64,000 nt of DNA, taken from positions 66,577,144 through 66,641,143 of the forward strand of contig OX578276.1 in NCBI GenBank assembly GCA_951217055.1. The letters are read 5' to 3'. Source of the DNA: Gerris lacustris. Taxonomy: Eukaryota; Arthropoda; Insecta; Hemiptera; Gerridae. Below the pieces are notes generated by a model that saw only the letters and a list, made by a program, of their open reading frames with translations, did not search any database and was not told the origin of the DNA. Shown one piece after another: positions 61,702-64,000 of the stretch. The number at the start of each line of letters is the position of its first letter. The first letter of the stretch is position 1. A program made the translations under genes and the position numbers.

Positions 61702-61983
61702 AGAAGAGGTGTAGTTCAATAACCAAACAACATCTTCACACAAAATAATTGCATTTGTTACAATTGACCGGTTTCGGCTGTTCTAAAGCAGCCTTCTTCA
61801 GATAATCAGTGCAGGTTATATAAGGAGACTCTAAAAGTGCACTTTTAGAGTCTCCTTATATAACCTCCACACTCCACAGTTTATCTGAAGAAGGCTGCTT
61901 TAGAACAGCCGAAACCGGTCAATTGTAACAAATAAAATTATTTGGTGTAAAGGCGTTGTTCGGTTATTGAGCTACTCCTCTTC
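61702..61983. mobile_element. Foldback element 5 (282 bp) with hammerhead-like cores
   Basis: Near-symmetric inverted arms meet at about 61840 ('actctaaaagtgcacttttagagt' is the centre, written here in parts: 'actctaaaagtgca' and 'cttttagagt'). The right arm on the plus strand carries 'ctgaaga' (61885-61891), a stem 'ggctg'/'cagcc' (61893-61897 and 61906-61910) and 'gaaa' (61911-61914), followed by 'ccggtc'. The left arm carries the same on the minus strand (61801-61795 and 61775-61772). Arms match for about 130 bp with few changes. It lies 53 bp after foldback 4. The motif text is also common in Penelope-like retroelements. Confidence 0.8.
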
Positions 61984-62108
61984 AATTATAATTGTTTAGT
62001 TTTATTTTTATTTAAATATAATAAACTTTTACCGTATAATTATTAAAACAAAATTTCGACTAGATAGCTTGTGAATTTGATGTGAAAACTAATTTTGAAT
62101 TTACATTT

Positions 62109-62400
62109 TTTGCTTCCGAGCTTACCGAGTGGAACAGAAGCATTGTGATCTTTCTGAAGAACAACATTTGTTAGACTTTCCAATTCACAAATTCTAAGGC
62201 TGCACCTACATTGGATCCTTATGTCTCCCGATCCGACGTCGGATCCACTGTAGGCACTATCGTCGGGAATCGTCGGATCAGATTATCGCCGACGTTTGGT
62301 CGGGAGAAATACGGTTCCAATGTAGGTCTAGCCTAAGACAGAAATCCGTTTCAGACAGCAGGGAACATGTTTAGTCTCGTTTCTGTCAGTAGATCAACAA
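62109..62400 (+). repeat. GCTTCCG-hairpin repeat family, copy split by a MITE
   Basis: It starts with the hairpin end 'gcttccgagcttaccgag' (diverged right half) and continues 'agcattgtgatctttctgaa', 'gaacaacatttgttagact', then, after the MITE, 'gacagaaatccgtttcagac' and 'catgtttagtctcgtttctg'. This copy links the hairpin end with the 'ccgtttcagac' text seen at 15800, 26450 and 45615. Confidence 0.6.
62199..62333. mobile_element. 135-bp PIF/Harbinger-like MITE
   Basis: The termini are inverted: left 'ggctgcacctacattgga', right 'tccaatgtaggtctagcc'. They are flanked by TAA (62196-62198) and TAA (62334-62336), a three-base duplication typical of PIF/Harbinger. It is nested in the GCTTCCG-hairpin repeat. 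There is no coding capacity. Confidence 0.85.
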
Positions 62401-64000
62401 ATTTTCGAATATCTATATCTAATAAAACTACTAGTCTGGTTTTAATGAATTATTTATGAAGTTATTAGCCCAATTTTGGTCCCAAATCATTTGCGCCCAT
62501 TGTTTTCTCTTGAGCACGCTGACATTTTTTTTTACTAACACCTATAGGTATCTTTAAAAGTAGGTACTCACTTGTCTTTTCTTTTTCGTTTTTTTTTTTA
62601 AAATATATTGTTTGTCGAAGATAGCGCACAGATGGGAGCTATACTAATTGCAACCTTATGCGCTCATAAAAATTGCTAAATTTATAATTTTATTTATGTA
62701 ATAAACCAAACAATTTTGCCAAATTTTTAAATGGTGGGGGAGAGGGGGAATTTAATAAAATAGACTAAAGGGTCGTAACATCATTAAAACATCATTAAAG
62801 TGCGAATAGAAAAGATACGTGCCTCACTAAATGACAGACTATTTTAATTACGTTTACTTTTATTTACCCTTAATATAAGAATTCAGAGCATATAATATTG
62901 TAACAGCAATTTGCATTTGAATTATTTAGATTTTATTCATTTATAATGAATAATGAATTACGCAATACGATACAAAACTTATTGCTGCTGAAAAATACGT
63001 CTTTGCATATTGCATATAATATTAAGTCCGGTATCTAAGGAGAAGTTTAAAATTAAAAGGGGTTCCAAAGAAAATTAACTTTTAATTTATTGATATGAAA
63101 AATTAATAAGTTATAACAAGTATTTTCAGTATTATTAATCTCAATTTTAGATAAGTTTTAATTAAACTTACAATAAAATTGTAAGAATGGTTTTTTATAG
63201 GGGCAATTTACTTACCACTACAACCTATCAGAAAAAATATTGTATGTTCCTTTTTATTTATTTTCTTTCCGCAATTTAATTAGGTTGTGAGAATAATACA
63301 TTATTAACTGTACGATATTTGTTCACTCGCAAATTAGATTAATATTATGTTGCTTTAAACGATTGGATACTAGCATAATTACATTTTCATTAAGAAGTTG
63401 AAAGTTATATAAAATTCCATTATCTCTTGGTAAATAAACTAAATGGTGAATACAGGTGGAATAAAGAAAAGTTCCAGTTTATATTCGTGTAAAGAGTTGT
63501 TCAACAATGTCTTTTGTTTTTTGTTAAATTTATAAAGTTTTTGTCAAAAAATACATTTAGTAATATCATCTAAAAGGGAATTTTTTTTTTTTAGAAATTG
63601 AACAAAGTTTTTCGCTAGCAACAGGCTCGATAAATTTCGGGATTAGGATCTGTCTGCCGTTTAGCTTCTATTCTGTTAAAACTTGTATCACTGCCTGTGG
63701 TTAGCTTTTTGTTTTACTTTCATCTACATCCGAATTATCTTGAGAGATTATAACGAGGGTTTTTTTAAAATAATAATTAACCAAGTCAAGCTTGCCTTGC
63801 TATGAACAGGCAAGTGTTAAGGACCTTGGCTTTTTCTGTGCTGGCTTTACTCCAAATTTACCTCTAAGTGTTTTATTTATGCATTGTTTTTAGCGTTATC
63901 TACCTTCAATTATATCCTCGTCTTCAAGCAATTATTTAATTAGTGATACAGATAATTGTTTATGGTTTGATAATTTTTTTGTTTTTTTCTTCATATCTCT
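62401..64000. other. AT-rich DNA, nothing identified
   Basis: No ORF or repeat was recognised to the window end. Confidence 0.4.

Overview
This window is eukaryotic, very AT-rich and insect-like. Most of it is transposon-derived, with long non-coding stretches, (TA)n microsatellites, tRNA-derived SINEs, MITEs and broken retrotransposons. The one gene I recognise with confidence belongs to the insect-specific TipE/Teh family of voltage-gated sodium channel auxiliary subunits. The repeat style suggests a hemipteran, but the sequence alone does not prove the order.

The Teh1-like gene lies on the + strand at 33561-38280. It has three coding exons (33561-33892, 36073-36376, 37955-38280) separated by introns of about 2.2 and 1.6 kb. 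The joined exons give the family layout: short cytosolic N-terminus, TM1, Cys-rich glycosylated loop, TM2 and cytosolic tail. The family's short last exon was not found, so the 25.7 kb after 38280 may be mostly its last intron.

Left flank (1-33 kb): a BEL/Pao gag fossil (1010-1732, -), a TA-flanked element (8996-9871), an AT desert (about 11.9-14.9 kb), a SINE with perfect target-site duplications (15358-15735), a Jockey-clade RT pseudogene (17750-19140) cut by a 126-bp hAT MITE, and three large foldback elements (about 6.4-7.8, 27.7-28.9 and 29.2-31.07 kb). The last of these is an almost perfect 1.87-kb palindrome sitting inside a TA microsatellite.

Right flank (38-64 kb): a MITE, a Harbinger-like element with perfect 47-bp inverted repeats and TTA duplications (40368-41409), several SINEs, and two oppositely oriented copies of a small element with a recombinase-like ORF fragment (48.4-49.0 and 56.2-56.8 kb). 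The second copy is nested in a 1.24-kb hAT element (55751-56987) that landed beside a frameshifted MADF-domain exon. A second Jockey RT fragment lies at 51.6-52.1 kb. At 61.1-62.0 kb two foldback elements stand next to each other, and the second carries a hammerhead-ribozyme-like core in each arm.

The main lesson is genome architecture: one neuronal gene embedded in layered, nested and foldback-rich mobile DNA, much of it datable by intact target-site duplications. I saw no CRISPR array, rRNA, convincing functional tRNA or bacterial-style operon.
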